NCBI GenBank assembly: GCA_020050895.1
Contig: JAGVJW010000278.1
Coordinates: 1 to 5,838 of the forward strand
From: a bacterium
Lineage (GTDB): Bacteria; Bacteroidota; Ignavibacteria; Kapaibacteriales; Kapaibacteriaceae
Direction of reading: 5' to 3'
Length of the DNA: 5,838 nt
Within the stretch, counting starts at the first letter, position 1, and each line of letters starts with the position of its first letter. Of this stretch, positions 5,738 through 5,838 are shown piece after piece. Position numbers and translations under genes: made by a program. The notes beneath the pieces are model-generated. The model was not told the DNA's origin. It was given only the letters and a program-made list of their open reading frames with translations, and made no database searches.

Positions 5738-5838
5738 AACAACGGAGAGTTTGATCCTGGCTCAGGACGAACGCTGGCGGCATGCCTAACACATGCAAGT
5801 CAAGGGGCACGCAAGTGTCACTGGCGCACGGGTGAGTA
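5738..5838 (+). rRNA. 16S ribosomal RNA, 5' end (partial)
   Basis: AGAGTTTGATCCTGGCTCAG at 5746-5765 is the universal 16S 5' motif (E. coli positions 8-27), followed by GACGAACGCTGGCGGCATG, CCTAACACATGCAAGTC and GGCGCACGGGTGAGTA, all conserved across bacterial 16S. Counting back seven bases puts the mature 5' end near 5738-5739, accurate to a few nt. The gene runs off the window after about 100 nt. The V1 region is very short: helix 6 is a 5-bp stem (GGCAC 5806-5810 with GTGTC 5815-5819) closed by a GCAA tetraloop. GACGAACGCTGGCGG is closer to Chlorobi/Ignavibacteria-type 16S than to the GATGAACGCTAGCGG usual in Bacteroidia. The operon presumably continues with tRNAs, 23S and 5S outside the window. 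Confidence 0.97.

Noticed and set aside
5437..5789. Open frames on both strands between the SIMPL gene and 16S, one running into 16S
   Set aside because: They overlap the leader hairpins, terminator and rRNA, have no recognisable domain or ribosome-binding site, and give low-complexity, Arg/Ser-rich translations.
1..5838. Search by eye for CRISPR arrays, IS ends, tRNA genes and attachment sites
   Set aside because: No regularly spaced repeats, transposase frames, long terminal inverted repeats or tRNA cloverleaf were seen; only part of the rRNA operon is present.

Overview
The window reads as chromosomal DNA from a Gram-negative bacterium of the Bacteroidota/Chlorobi (FCB) group, possibly a deep-branching lineage such as Ignavibacteria or Kapabacteria. 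Four things point this way: LPS-heptose genes (so an outer membrane); a degenerate glycogen-synthase-like gene followed by a DUF4270-type lipoprotein, a pairing I recall from Bacteroidota; Bacteroidota-style -7 promoter elements (TAnnTTTG); and a 16S rRNA 5' end close to Chlorobi-type sequences. The exact lineage is inference, because only about 100 nt of 16S are present.

Layout. Positions 1-605 (+) hold the end of the heptose-7-phosphate kinase gene (rfaE1) and a complete, separate heptose-1-phosphate adenylyltransferase gene (rfaE2). Many proteobacteria fuse these as HldE. Positions 583-4501 (-) hold a tight three-gene operon, read leftward: a GT5 glycogen/starch-synthase-like protein with several lost catalytic residues, an outer-envelope lipoprotein (DUF4270-like) and a FadL-like outer-membrane beta-barrel protein. 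The barrel gene's 3' end runs 23 bp into the convergent rfaE2. A 125-bp divergent intergenic region (4502-4626) carries a promoter candidate for each direction. Positions 4627-5358 (+) encode a membrane-anchored SIMPL (DUF541, YggE-like) protein. The rest is non-coding rRNA leader followed by the first ~100 nt of 16S rRNA (from about 5738).

The most unusual part is the rRNA leader. A perfect Bacteroidota-type promoter (TTTG, 19 nt, TAAGTTTG) at 5517-5547 would start transcription at about 5551. Within the next 60 nt lies a strong hairpin and then a textbook intrinsic terminator (9-bp stem plus T7, 5579-5611). After these come a GC-rich hairpin, a boxA-like element and another hairpin before 16S. 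If the promoter call is right, the rRNA operon starts with a built-in terminator that must be bypassed, a possible attenuator of rRNA synthesis. Repeated CAGGA/TCCTG blocks and a CACAAC/GTTGTG pair allow alternative folds that would break the terminator.

The second point of interest is the envelope operon, which couples a probably non-canonical or inactive GT5 protein to a lipoprotein and a barrel. Its function is not known to me.
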